From: Eutreptiella sp. 'Long Island Sound 2002'
Taxonomy: Eukaryota > Euglenozoa > Euglenophyceae > Eutreptiales > Eutreptiaceae
Assembly: GCA_964036045.1 (NCBI GenBank)
Contig: OZ038378.1
Span: 21,894,941 to 21,958,940 of the forward strand
Length of the DNA: 64,000 nt
Direction: 5' to 3'
Shown here: positions 22,501 to 36,800 of the stretch, piece by piece
Numbering within the stretch: position 1 is the first letter of the stretch
Layout of the letters: the number at the start of each line of letters is the position of its first letter
Translations under genes and position numbers: made by a program
Notes under the pieces: model-generated
Told to the model about the DNA's origin: nothing
Database searches by the model: none
The model's input: only the letters and a program-made list of their open reading frames with translations

Positions 22501-24908
22501 CGTAACGTCGGGAAGGAATAGGTCACACAAAATGTTGACCACTCCCGTTCCCAGGCTTCCTTGGGGAATTAACCACATGTCCACCGTCCGAGGGGCGGTC
22601 TGCCGGCGCCCACCACCTTGGTTGTAGCTCCGGGGGAGAATGTCCTCCCACAGCTCCTCCTCCTCCTCCAGATCCAGGGCACACAACTTTTCCACAAGCT
22701 CCAGCCACGGCACTCTATGACAGAAACAATGAAGAAGAGCGGGAGACACCAACAGCAAAGTGCCACACCTGAAACCCACGCAACACTTATGACTCGAGTC
22801 AGAAATGACAGTCTAATAGCGCAAATAGTGCCCAAACCCAACCCCATCCATGCCCAAGCTCGAGCTCACCTGCTGCAGAAGGTCCAGTGTAATCTCCACC
22901 TCGGCGTACCTGGCCCAGTCAGGCCGAGCCCAATGCACAGTCCGAGCATAAGGGTTGCCGGCAGCTGGGCCCGGGCTTGTGCCCGTCCGCATGTACTCAT
23001 GGGCCCTGGCGCGGTACGTGTCCTGCATGAGATTCGCTCGGAAGCGTCCTGAGCTGGTGGTCTGCAACCCAACGTCTGGAGGCTGGAGAACAAAAAGGCA
23101 TAGGCCGGTGTGTAGAGCTGTGGTCTATCATCCATGTGACTGTATGCTCACGCGTACATGCATACAAATGACATGCATGAATGATCCGACACGTAACCAT
23201 ACACATATAGCCACACCACAAATAGAACACACACACACACACACACACACACAAATCACAGGTATTATCGAGGATACCGCCAGCAACCACTGCGATCCCT
23301 TTCAAGGACCCCCATCCAGGGCCTTGGGGAACTGGCAGAGGGGTGCACCAGACCCATACCCTCGGAAGGTGAGGGCGACGCTGTGGGGTCACACAAATTG
23401 CGTCCTCTGAGTGGGTGACCTGAGTCGTGCCTTTAGGAGTTCTAACACACAACCGTCCACGGGCATGGGGGGCATAGTACCTCAACCCCCCCCCTGGAAA
23501 TCTCCTCCCACTTGTCGTGACACCCCCTCCCCCCCTACGGGGGGGATTGCACCACACCACACAATAGTAGCATGAAAACTGCAGCAGTTCCAGTAAACCC
23601 CAAAGAAAATTTGTCTTCGGCGCCTTTGGCGCCTAGTATTTCCTATGCTCTTTGGGCCAAGTGACGCCTCCCCCCTCCCCCAGGGGGGAAAAAGGGGGGG
23701 GGGGCATCTATTATTGTCCATGACCCTGTTGCATATGGGGGCTAGTTGCAGGGTTAGGGATCAGCAATGCCTTTCCCAGCCCCTCTCGGCCCTCCCCGTT
23801 CTGTGAGGTGCGCTAGAGGGGCCAACAAGAAGAATCGAGTCTTCTCACTAGTTCCTCTGCCGTGCTTGGAGGCCGATGTTGCCGCCATGCTGGCGTGTGC
23901 CGGACTAACCTCCTGGGCTGGTTGACCTACCGCCATGTCCCCTGCCCCCCCACGCAGCGAGGGGGGGAAAGGGGTCAGCCGCGGGTGTCCGCTGCCTCAC
24001 CGTCACCGTTAGCGTAGACGGTGATGTCATCTTCCACGCCCCACCGTTGAGGTGGGACAGAGCGCGGCTGAGATGCCAATGCCGCATCGTACACGGCGGC
24101 TGCTGCCTTGTAGCCCTCACTGGCCATTATCTCATTGTCGGCTGTTGGGTCCACTACGTCGCGTCCACTCAGCGGCAGCAAGCGCCGCGTCTTGCCAATG
24201 TTGATCTAAATGCCTGATCTAGATGCCTGGCGAGAGCAAAAGCGCGGCCCCCATGCTCAAGGGGTATGGTAGGGATGCCGCTCGCATCGAAGGCGGCACC
24301 CCCTGAGTCAACACCCAATTTGGGGAATCAGTCAAAAGCATTGATACCGCAGGCAAGGCCCCTAAAAATCACCTGCAAAGGGGGGGGGGGACTTCAAGGA
24401 CGGGGTAAGGTATGACCCCAGCCTCCTATCGGCGTGGGGTGAGCCCCTGGTCTCGTGTCCACCAGCGATGAGGGGTGAGGGGCTGGAGGTTCGGTGAAAG
24501 ACCCGAAACACCACAATAGCAGGGGTTGCTATTCCTCTATTGGTCAAGCGCACTGCCTCATTGCAGTTGAAGATCATTGCAATTGAAGAGTGCGGGTACG
24601 CATTTGGACACTGCTATGGCTAACCATTGCTATACCATGGAAACACCTTTGCATAGACGGTGCGCAACACAATGAAGCTCCATTACCGGTTGCACACCAG
24701 TGTCTTCTTGCGGCTTGGGTGATGGTTCAAGGACTGTGAGCACTGCACTACTAGCTAAGCCTTCGAAGCACTCACTTGTTCCTGCTTTGCGGGTGGTGCA
24801 TGTGCAACTAGTACACAATTTCCACTTTAGCAAAGTTATCCTACGCCAAGCGCCACCACCACATATGTCTCAGGGTGCACCAATGCAGGGCCGGGACACA
24901 TACACACA

Positions 24909-24964
<56 letters not shown>

Positions 24965-27900
24965 CACAACGAATGCAACAAACACGGCACTAGTCAAAGT
25001 GTCCTAAGTGTACTAGGTCTCGTTAGGTGCAGTGTCAAAACAAAAGCAGAAGCATGTTCCAATACGGCACTATGCGCCTTTCTGCGGTGAAGAGGGAACA
25101 GTGGGCAACAACTCTAGTCTGCGGCCGCGAGATCATTCCTTGGTGCAGCTTCCATGGTGTACAGACAACAATGTGTCCCTACGTCACAAATAGGGTCAGA
25201 TTCAACCTGCCCACTACCTCTTCACTAGAAAGACCCCGGACAAGGAATAAACCATCCATGATCCCTAGGTTTCTCGTTCACTCCCTGTAATAGTAGTCTC
25301 ACCACAGCCACAAGTGTGAGCCGGAACTCCCAAATTCACGGATTGTAGAGACGATCACTCTACCTTCACCACTCTACTTCCTGCTGCCTCGGTGTAGTCT
25401 CACAAACATTCAAAAACAACCCGTCACCGGGCCGCTACACACACAAGAGTATCGATCAGGCTTTTCCAGGAATGCACGGGAGACATCCAAGACCACTATC
25501 CGTCCCAAACACCTGTGATACCCTATACCACAATGTTAGGAGCCAGACACCAGCTACTGTATGTGCCCTCCCACCAATCGGCATGCCCCTTGAGCCACCG
25601 GAGCAGGACAGCCGCCGCATGTGCTCTAGTCATGGGGAGGTGAAAGCTCATGTGATAGACAGCCTTTTACGTAGCCTGGACATCATGTGGCGCCGTAGCG
25701 TACGCACAAAAAAAGGCCTTCATGCATGCCTTTATGCACAAACGCACACACACACACGTGCTATGTGATCCTCCTCTATGCACAGCAAAGCAAAGCACAG
25801 AGCAGAACATATCCCTCTGTAGCAAGCATGGTGTATGGCGCACCGTAAAATGAGAGAGTAACAGAAATGCACAGCCCCAAGTGCAAGAAAACGGTCTCAC
25901 GAAGGAGTTTAACACCGCCAGAGCGGCCGCCTCCCCATCAGTGCCTTTAGCACTGCACCCTACCCCGACTCTTCAAGTGCCTTCCACACGCCCCAATCAC
26001 AGGTCTCAGCGTGCTCCACTCTCTTTTGGTCATCTGTCCCCTGTCAGTGCCCCATGCAAGAAGACAGCTGTGGCTTAGCCCAGTCATCAATCATTCACTG
26101 AAGACACCCTAGCATTGTCTCAAACACACACTGAAAAACTACTCCAAAGGGTGATGTTGCGGGTGACCCGGCTACGTACGATGACATTCATCGATGACCT
26201 TCTGGACATTTTGAGCAGAGCGAAATAGTGTGTGTGTGGAAACTTTTCCTACAGGTTGCATATGTGGGACAATGGCTCACGACGCCTGTGGCACGGAGAT
26301 TGGTCTGGACCTCCTCAACATTTTGACCATCCTTGCGGCAGGGGGGGGGGGGGGCAGTGTATGGACCGCAGCTGAGCACAACCCCTGCCTTGTAAGTCCC
26401 ATGGCAAGGTGGATGCGGAATGGGCAGAAATGGAGACAACGAAGTTGAGAGAAGTAAGAGGGAGCAGCGACGAAGAAGGGCAACGAGATGAAGCAACAGA
26501 GCGGAGTAGAACAGATGGTGGTGAGGCAAGATGAAATATGGGAGGACAGTAGCGAACACAGATTTATAATTTTCATCATCAGCCAATCGCCTGTTGCTGT
26601 TGCTCTTTCATCCTTGCACCGCTATTCTGTTGTTTCTACCGCTCGTTGGCCAGCATTGCTACTGCCATACTGTGGTTGCAAACTCTACAGATATGCCTAA
26701 CGTTTCTGTTTTGCTATCTACTCCCCACTATACCAATGACAATACCGATGAAAATCGACATAGCTGTCTTGTATGCCTCAGCAGCATACAGCCCTACCGC
26801 AATCATTGCAATACCCTGGAAATCACGGTGTCAACAAGCAACAAGGGTAAAGCCTCATGGGACAAAGATTTCTGTGCATTGGGTTGCGCACTTCTGCAGA
26901 GGAGTTTCCCATCCACATTCAGCTGGAAGCACAGCACCCCAGATGGCCGCCCACAAAAGGCCCTACAAGGGCTGGCTTGATTCCAATGTTCTGTCCATTT
27001 CACTAGAAATCCTGATGCATTGCGGAAATGATGAATTCCCAGGGTTAGGGAGTGCTGTTCCAGACAAAAATGCAAATGCATTTGCCCATTCCAATAAAAC
27101 TTCCTCACAATTACTCCAATTTACGCATTCGCGATTGAATTACTCACTTGGAGAAAAGGAGCAACCAGATCAGCCTCAAATAGCTTGTGCATCACTGATC
27201 CTTTCCAACAACGTCTTCAAATGTTTTTGCGTTTGTCCTGGTTTGCTCGCGATTATGCAGACTGTGATGATGCTATGGGTGTTCTTACCCAATGATGTTT
27301 CGAGGCTGCCCTTGGAGCTGGTACCCCTGAATCACAATTTTCTTCGCGGCCTCTGACGCTCAACTGCCAATGTCTTTGCTGTTGTTTGCAGTTGAGATCT
27401 GTTTGGCAAACAGGTTGACCACAATGCTCGCTCCCCATGGTGCACGCGGTATCCCCAACTACCTCCGTTATCCCAATCCCCGCCCTGTATCGGAGAAGAA
27501 ATCCCAATGTATCGGTGCAATGTATCAGCAAGCTCATTTTTGGCCAAAAGGCTTGCCCTTTGTCCATACTCGCCTCGTGCTCATTCATAGGCCTGGTTGT
27601 TGTGCAATTAGGACCATTTGCAAACCCTGAGAACTTTGAGCTCTTTTTTGGTCAATGATACTGGAACCGCTCCTCCAAGGTGGCTGAAAAGGGAAGCCAG
27701 GCACCCGGAATGTGAAACTGCTGTCTTGAGATGCCATGTCCCAAGATGTCATGTTCCCACTGTGCTCCCACCTGCCTGCCTGAGCCTGCCGTCCATGAGC
27801 TGAGCCTGCATTTTGCGCATCTTCACGGCCAACTCCTTCTTGCGGCACAGAACAAGAACAAACAGGGAGGGCTCCAGCCCAAAACCCTCTCCAACCCCCT

Positions 27901-30900
27901 GCACTCTTGGCTCCATGGCCCAGTGCCATGTGCACTGGTTGAAACCACCACAGTGCAATCAGTGCAACACACGGAGCATTTGGTTATCCTCCAACTCAAA
28001 TGCACTGCATAGGCCTCCCTCCCACACCATGCCCCACAACTACGAGCACCTGATAGACAGCACTCTTGTTGGAAGAGACGGCCGACCCTTGGAGGTGCGC
28101 TGCCTCCCTTTGGAGGGCGGCATGCAGCGCACTCTTGCGATCAAACCACGTCGGGTCCAGCACGTCGCTGTCGAGGCCGATGTCTGCGGGTGGACCAACA
28201 GTGCAACAACAGGGAACGGCCATGCAGGATCCGCATGGTGAGAGGCATACTCCCATTGCACGGCATGGGCACTGCGCAGCTGCACATTACATTCGATAAC
28301 AGTGATTTTCAATTTGATGGACTATTGGATATCTGCCCCTACCAAGTTCTCACACCCTTCTCACACCCAAAACCATCCAAAACACTTATAATACATCTTT
28401 TTTTGAGTTTTCCACCTTTAAAATCGGAGGTTGGGTCTCTACACCCCTTCTCAAGACCACCCAGTGACCCAGCTCCCTGGTAGATACTCTGCCGGAGATA
28501 TGCCATAGAGAGAGAGAGAGAGAGAAAGAGAGAGATGGTTTGCTTCATCTGCTTTGGTGGCTTTCGGTAAAAGAATGACCAATTACCATGTATGGATACC
28601 AGTGGCTTATGCCCACTGTGCCCGCCTTCCCATCAGAGCCCCCCCTACCATCTAGTGCCTGTCATGGCTGTCGGCCTATGGGCCAGGTGCACCCCATGGG
28701 TGGGGCACGCAAACACGCAAACATGTGCCTTAAGCCCCTGGGGTGCCAGATGCCAGGTTCAAAGATGAGTTGCCGGGGCGACCCTCGCTGGCAGCCCAGG
28801 GGCTTCAGAGGCCATATTGTCAGTGATTGGTTGGCAATCCGAACCCTATCCCCTTCAATGATGTGTGCAAAATCATCGTCAGGTACCCTCGGGTCGCTAG
28901 GACGGCCGTTTCTGGGTCGTCCCTCCTCCCACAGGGGGGCTGTGATGGGGGGGGGGGGGGGGGCACAAGCCACAAGCAGGGGAAAAGCAGGGCTCTGAAC
29001 ATAGGCGAGGGCACAGGCAGCACAAGACGAAGCACAGCAGAGGCAGATGCAGGGCTCAGGCACGGCCACAGGAATGGGACACAAGCCGGGGCACAGCAGG
29101 GGGCACACCAGGAAGACACGCCAACTTGTTTTCAAACAGCTCCTTGAGGGCCTGCACCTCCTGCAGCTCACGCCGCAGGCGCTGCAGAAAGTCCTGTGTG
29201 GCCACTGCATCCCATTCGGCACGCGCCTGTTCCCACTTCCGCTGTTCTGACTCAAGCGTGTGCTTTTCCACCGCGAACTGCTCCATCGCTTGCTTCAGCA
29301 CCTCCAGCTGCCGCTCAGCCGCTTCTTTGGCCTTGTGGGGAACGTGAGTGGTCCGGGAGCGGAGTAAGAAACGGGCAGGAAACATGTTGCGGATTGTGGG
29401 GGATGCGCTGCGGTGGTGCACCAGAGTGTCTCATTGTGAGTGTGCTCCAGCAGCTTTGCTGCCATGCTGTAGCAGGTGACCCCAAAGGGTAGGCACACGC
29501 AAAATTTGTCTTGCGTGCACGCACACATACACACAATGCAAAGCCACTCAACACCAATACCTTGCAGGCAACAGGGCACGGCATGAGGAGGAACAGCTCG
29601 TCAGGCCAAAATATGGCACACACACCCACGCACATGGGAATGTTTGTATGTTTCCCTTCTCTGTACAATGCTATTGGCTCATGGGGGCTGACCTTACCCA
29701 AGGTGTGGGATGACTGCTTGTTCCAAAGAGGCATAAAGGTATGACACAGTGGCATCAGCTATGGCCTTGAGCATGTGTTGCTCAGATCATGGGCCAATAT
29801 GCTGAAAATTTTTCGTCCGTGGAGCGATGACTGGTTGCTCGTTTTACTGTGGGCCTTCAAATTTGCAAAGCTAGCCTCGTTGCATCATTACCATTTCTTA
29901 TCAAATGGCCAAATTGATCTGCACCAAAGCGCAAAAAGGTTTTTTGTTGGTAGGCGGGGGCAAGGCATCCACTGCACAATCAGAATCTCCTCAAGGTCTC
30001 CAAATCCTTCAGTGTTTCACAATGCTGGCCACCCTCTACCCCTGTGCAGGGTAGCAACATTGCAAACAGCAGTGTGCCAGCTTTTCGTTCATCTTTAATG
30101 GTATTCTCCGAAATGTGCATGCAAGTTGCCTGCTCCATGATGGACAACAACACCAGCCTGCACTCAAACTCATGGGTATGGTGAGTAGACATCTGTGTGT
30201 TCAGATTGAGAAGAAAAGAGCCCCAATCATACACGTACACCGTTGCCAGAAGCAAAACATGAATGCCCCGATGCATCCTGGAACGTGCAACGGTCTGGAC
30301 TCTGAGGAGTGAGTAGGCTGCAAAAAATCATATCAGAATGCATCACTTAGCACTTCATTTGGGTCCACAGAGGGGGATTTCCCCCTCCCCCCCGTTGGTG
30401 TTAGGGACTGAAGCCTGCTAGCCTACAGTGCCCCATGTGCGTGGGCTAAACACAACATTGCGTATAGCAGTATGGAAGCTATTGAGTGGGGTCACCTGTG
30501 ATGACCCTGAGAGGCATCCGGTGATCGTTTTGGTGATAGACAGCTTTGACTGCACACCCAGGGATGCTGTCAGTCACCGCTAAAAGGCGAATCTCCGCGT
30601 TGTTGTAGACATACCTCCCTTCGAGGTGTATCTTCTAAACACATTATAATTGCATTTTGGGGGGTGCAAGGGTGTGGTCTCAAACACACTTTGTGCTATT
30701 GGCCACCATGTGTGCCCCTTGCCTGCCACACCCATCTCCAAAAGGACCGTGGTATCTGAATGACTGCCAGAGTGTGGTCAGCCATAAAGGCAAGTTGCGG
30801 GGGCATATGGTTCAATGCCCGCACTCCCTTAAGGCCATGCTGGAAGCGGCCCCAATGGCCAATGGGCAAGCCTGCCCTGAGATGATGCACTTGGCACAAG

Positions 30901-33834
30901 AAGAAGGAGTGCACCACGTTGCCACAACAGAGTTATGCATCTGTTTTCTATGAGCTGAGTGCATCTACCGTTCATATCACCAGTACGGCTCAGCAAACTT
31001 TCATGGCTGAAAAGGTGCAAGCACGCCGTCCAACTCTGAAAAGGAGGGTCATCGTTTTCAAATTCTGGGACACTTGTATGGGTCAACAAATGAAGGCTTG
31101 GAACTGGTTGGTGCAGTTGATGATCAAACGCGTTGCTTGCGTCTCAGATGATGCCCAAAACCATTGTCCCAGGAGTTGGCAACGAGCTTTTCAGCAGCAC
31201 TTAAATCTGTGCACGCTCTTGGAGCTGGAAATACCGCAGCTTCTGGCACCAGACTTACTGGCCCATGTTTATCAATTGTATCATTTTTGGGTCCACAATA
31301 GAGGGCTAAAATTGTCCACAAACTTCTTGGTTGCGTACGTGAAGTGGAACTCTGGCACGTGGGCGGCACATGACGCATGTGAAGCAGTTCCAAACCAACC
31401 AGAGGACTCTCCTGCGTGCGAGCAAGCACAGCTGGGCCCGGCCCAGACAACTTTGCCGCCTGTCTTAAAAGTGAAAAGTTCCCCATGAACTTCTCCAGCA
31501 ATGATGAAGCCCTCCCTTGCCGTAGCTTCACACAGGCTGCAGATTCCACGTGCACAGGGCGTTTAGAACACACAACGAGAGGCCATCCCTCAACGTGTCC
31601 ACGGAAGCTGAAGGGGCTGTAGTAGCGTTGGGGATAAGCATTGTGTGGATTAGGGAGCACCTGCAGCCACTCAATGCGCTCCTTGTGCAGCTGCTGCTCA
31701 GCCATCTCCAAGTCTTGAAGCATCTGGGCTTTTTGGTGGTCCTCACGATGTTTGACAAACTGCTGATTCCAGTACTCCCCCTCTTTTTGCAGGGCTTCCT
31801 CGGCGCATCGCGGGTGGGGGCGACTACGGATCTCATGGACAGCTTGCTGTGCATCTTGCCCCAGGCTGTTGTGGAGTGGCAGCAAGGGGCATGAGATGTG
31901 GGCGATCATGTGCGCATATGGGTCTATGGCTCAGCTTGCAAGTCAAATCAAGGGTTTTGGAGACTACTGCATCCGCCCCTGTAGCATTTCGCATGACTGT
32001 GGCACATTGGCAACGACAACGAATGGATGTCCCCAAAAGATGCGCAGCAAAATGCTTCCTGCAGGTGTGGTCTCGTACCTCCCTTTTGTCTGCCTGCTTG
32101 CCTGTCTGCTTGTGGCCTGCCTGCCCACATACGTGCCTCTCTGCTGTTTTGCCCATCTGCTCCTGACCTTACTTGCATGCATACCTGTCTGCCGTTTCCA
32201 TGAGCCATATGATACCCTCGATTCAAATGACATTCCATGCCTCACCCACCGCTTCCCTGTCTCCTTATCCCCTTGTCTGCTTGCGCGCCACCTGCCCCGA
32301 CCTTTGCCGTGCATCACTTCAATGGCAGAATGGCAGCATCAGGCCAATGGAGTGCAGGTTGCAGGTGGCCAGCACACGCCCAGGGTTAGAGGAAGGAATC
32401 ATGCTCAACCAGCTGACGTGAGAAAGTTTGACCCTGGGGCACATGGTAGACAGACAAATATGTATTCATGTAGATTGGCAGATGGGCCAGCAGACAGTAA
32501 ACATAGATGAGTTGACAGATACACGGATACCTTCCTTAACTTTGAGACCCCGATAAGACTACACACCAAATTGATCGAAATCCACCCACATCGCTCAATG
32601 TGCGACGGAAGCGCGACGGAGAGTCGGGGGCCAGAGGGCAAGCAGAGGGGGGCTGCCAAGCCAGCAGTGTCTGACCCAACTGCCACGACCTGAAATGTAA
32701 GCTCCGATCGCGCACCTACCCCTAGTGCCAGCACAACAGAGCGCGTGAGCTTCCTACTGGCTACCCCACGCTGTCCCTGACGGACGACACGTCGTATTAC
32801 CGGGCACAGCACGGTGCCGAAACCTTTCTTGGTCTCGAGTCATTCTTTGCCTTAGGTCATTCCTCTCTTCTCCTCCGTCACGGAGGGCCGTCACGGAGGG
32901 GAATTCAGGCTCTGCCTCTTCAGTGGCCTGTACGACCTCCATTCGTCACCCTAAACCAATGCACACATGCCACAGGGTGAGGCTGACCTGCTCCACTCTG
33001 CCGCTTGGTGGCCCTCAATGGTGTGCCTGCAATGGAGCTCCTGGTCCTGCATCTCCGCCATGGCAGCAAAGCCTTGTACCCCCATGGGAATGCCAATGGA
33101 GAGGTCAGGGTATTCGCTGGCCTGGCCAGTTGCTGCAGCTGCCGCCCAATCCTGAACTTTCTCCAGAGAGTCGCTGACGTGAGGCCTTGAGAAGCCATCC
33201 ACATCGTGGGCATCTTCCATCGTGTACGCCTCAACAGAATCTGGCAAGACAGGGGGGTGACAAACAGGGATTTAAGGTGCGTGAACCGATGGAGGGATGG
33301 TGTAACAGATGGATGGACAGGCCATCACAATGGAAAGCAACCCCCGTGAGTTTTGCTTTCGAGGGGGACATCTTTCAATTCACCGGTATACACATTAAAG
33401 ATACATACGCACAATCTTACGAGGTTTGTACCCCCAAACCCATGTTAACTGTCCTCAAATAGCACCTTAGAGTTCTTTGTTGTTGGTCTGTGCAGAGCTG
33501 TCTCTCACTTCTGGTGTATTCTCTTTTGCAATTATCCTCTTTGTGAGTATCCGCTTCCTTCCAGCAGCACAATCTTCCCCAGTGGGTGCCACTTGTAGCA
33601 AAATGTATTTGTGGCAACATCTCTGCAATAAATGGTTCTATTAAAAATCCCCTCCTCTATGAACAGTGTGTTTCGGGTTGGGTTGGGTTGGACGCAATCT
33701 GAAGTGATTCCTGTCACCTCAACGGAAAAGATGTCCTATCACACATTGCAGGCCACCCTCCATTGAGCTCAGCGCTGCAGACCACTGTCAACCCTGTCTG
33801 AACCATGCACACATGCACACATACACAGACCCAG

Positions 33835-33871
<37 letters not shown>

Positions 33872-36800
33872 GAAGGAAGCCAGCATGCAGAGACGCACTA
33901 AATCCCCAGGCACCACCCACCAGCATTTGGCCAGACGCCACTTGTGGACAGCAGGGGGTGATTGGTGCAGCCGTGGCCCACACGCCTGGATGACCCCAAG
34001 GCTACCTCACCTTCCAGTCATTAGGTGAGGCGGTGAGAGTCCATAGTGTCATCGCCATGGATTTACTTAGCCCTAATGGACCATTTAGCACCGCTGCACA
34101 CAAGACAGGGAGGAGGAGATGGGATGGAGAACCACTCTTCGCGCATATCTTTGTAGCAGCATTGGCTCTAAACATGCTTTGAAAGTGTCTGTTTATCATT
34201 GTGCACGTCACAATATCAGAACAAATGGGTTTTGGAACTCGATTGTTGAGCAGAGGAGGCTAACAAGTACTGAAGCATTTCTCGTTCTTTTTTTCCACTA
34301 CCCCCCCCCCCCCTTGTCATTCCCCACCCCAGGGAAGACGGTCCCCCACCACCCCCTGGGGGACGGTTGCCAAGTGACGGTCCCCCATCCCCCCCTGGGG
34401 GACCGCACCACCACCGTACACGCACCTTTGTAGGCACAGAAATTGCAGCATAAAACAAAGGAATTCATCATAAGATACGTTCAAAGGGCTGGCAATGTAC
34501 GGAGACCTACTCCTTGACCGGCTTGGTAGAAAACTTCTTGGTCCTGCTCCACTTGACCTTGAACTCTTGCACACGCTCTCCACTTTCCACTGGAATGCTT
34601 AGGGCCGCACTCTTGGGTGGTGGTTTTGCCTTCTCAGGGTGGGGCTGTCAAGTTCCATTTCAGCAAAAGTGAGCAAAATGTCCTGCCAAGAGTACAAGGG
34701 ATACAAGTGGCAGTGCCCCACAACATAGTCACCCACACAACAACACAGTGAAGATTTTGGGTTGACCAAGTGACGGTCCCCCAGCCCCCCCCCAGGGAAC
34801 GACAAGGGGTGGGGAACGACAAGGGGGGGACGACAAGGGGGGGGGGGGGGTACAAACATTGATGCCTTGTTCATACCAAAACAAAGAGTAACTGTGTTGC
34901 CCATGGGAACGCTTCCGCCACACTGCAACATCAGGGTAAATTAGCTTTTAAAGCAGTGTGAAAGAAATGCGTATCAGAGCAATAGAGTTCCATGCACATC
35001 TGTTGATCTGTTGACACCATCACCCTCTACCAAGGAAGAGACTGCGGCCCAGGCTCAACGCATGTGTGGTAGGGAGGAGGGAGGAGGGAGTTAAAGAGGA
35101 GGGACGTCATCCACTTGGTCAGAAGTAGCAGAGCCCCATTGTTACTATTTTCCCCATACCCCTTGGATCAAGCAACAATTAAGACTGTACGTGAGTCCTT
35201 GGCCGTGCTAGGATTCCATATGGGGCTACGTGGTTGTTTGGTGCATATTGAACAAAAAAAGGATAGCTTTTAGACTATGGTCTGATTTACCATATGATGA
35301 AGTAGCAAAACACAACATATCACAAAAATTCAAAAAAAAAAAAAAACATAGTGTGCACCCTTTCAGCAGACCAGGGCCGGTCTGCGCGTCATAGCTTGTA
35401 GGCGCTACAACCACATCAATTCATGGTTGTGACTAGGGGCACTGGTGTCGCAGTACAGCTAGTGGAGGGTCTGCGCAAACCAGCAATTGTCAGCAGAGCT
35501 ATCAGGGACACAGTGTACTAAGCTGATTTACGCTCTGTCATGCAGCCAGGGAGAGGGTTGGAGAAATGGGCGTGCATGAATTGGGCCTACAAAAGCAAAT
35601 TGCACACCGACTATGTGACACAGTCCGTTGGGAACACATGGGCGGTGCTGCACAGTCTGAGACATAATGCAAGAGGTCAGAGCTGATCCAACAGGTCGCA
35701 GAACAACACAGTACTGATCTGTTGCGTGTAATTTGACGCCTTTTGTTTGCCAGAGGACATCACACTCCCCGCAGCTCCTGGGGTGTGTCCGGAGGGGGGG
35801 TTACCCGCACCTCATGACAAACACACCTAACTGTAGTGCCTGCTCTGGCTACCTCCACGGAATACGCACGACTCAGCTCATACCTCCATTCAACGAAAGT
35901 AGCAGCTCGTTGGCCAGCTGCATCCAGCCTTTTGTATCCGTCAGAATTGGACACTGTTTGTCCGGGTCCCAGGGAAAGCGTAGAATGAACTGGAAAACCT
36001 GCACACCCGGCGGGATGCAACATGGAGCCAAAAGTGAGGAATCGGGTCAGGGGAAGGATGACGATGAAAAGAAGTGTGCGAATGATGGAGCGAGAGTGTA
36101 TGTGCGGGGCAGTGCTCCATAAAGAGTAACTTGTCACTGGGTGCACAACCGCTGTCCAGTGCAATGTCCTTTGTAGCGAAACGTTCGTCCCACTACTCAT
36201 AATTGCAGCACATAATGCCTCTGTGTCGACAACCCCCCTGCCACCACTGACAGGCTTGACATCCAGTCATTCCCAAACCGTGGACTTTGGAGGGTGCTCA
36301 CCACGTCCACTGATGTGGGTATTGTAACACAGGGCTCCGAACAACCAGGTAGCACACCCCTGTGTGGCCACTTGCAGGGGGTGGGGAGAAAAGCGATCGC
36401 TAGGGGGTTTGATAGGGTGTGGGGGATACAAAGAGCAATTGCAGGGCAAATGTGCGGGACAATGAGGGCAGAGATGGGAAAAGAGTGTGGGGGTGGAACT
36501 GAGTGTGGGGCGAATGTGGGGTGACTGTCATTGCCAGGGCAAAGGACAAAATTAGAGTGTGCAGCTGCACAGCAACAGCGGAGAAAACGGGATGGCGGGG
36601 ATGAAATGGCGCACTGCTGGACTTACAGTGACCCGATACGAGCTTTGGACCTGCCAGAGAAAATGTCTGGACGTGGCAAAACAAAGAACAAAGATGTTGC
36701 ACCTCTGCACCAGGGTGCACTGTGTGATGACGGCACAGGGCATACCTTGTGGAGCAATCCCACTTCGAACGAAACACTACACTGGACGCTACACTGGATG

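Noticed and set aside
26646-27356. 236-codon plus-strand open frame
   Set aside because: It overlaps minus-strand frames, has no domain, and lies in an intron of gene 2. Length alone is not enough in this composition.
30433-30450. GTGCGTGGGCTAAA, similar to the transposon end
   Set aside because: Only 11 bases match, there is no partner in inverted orientation nearby, and the flanks are unrelated.
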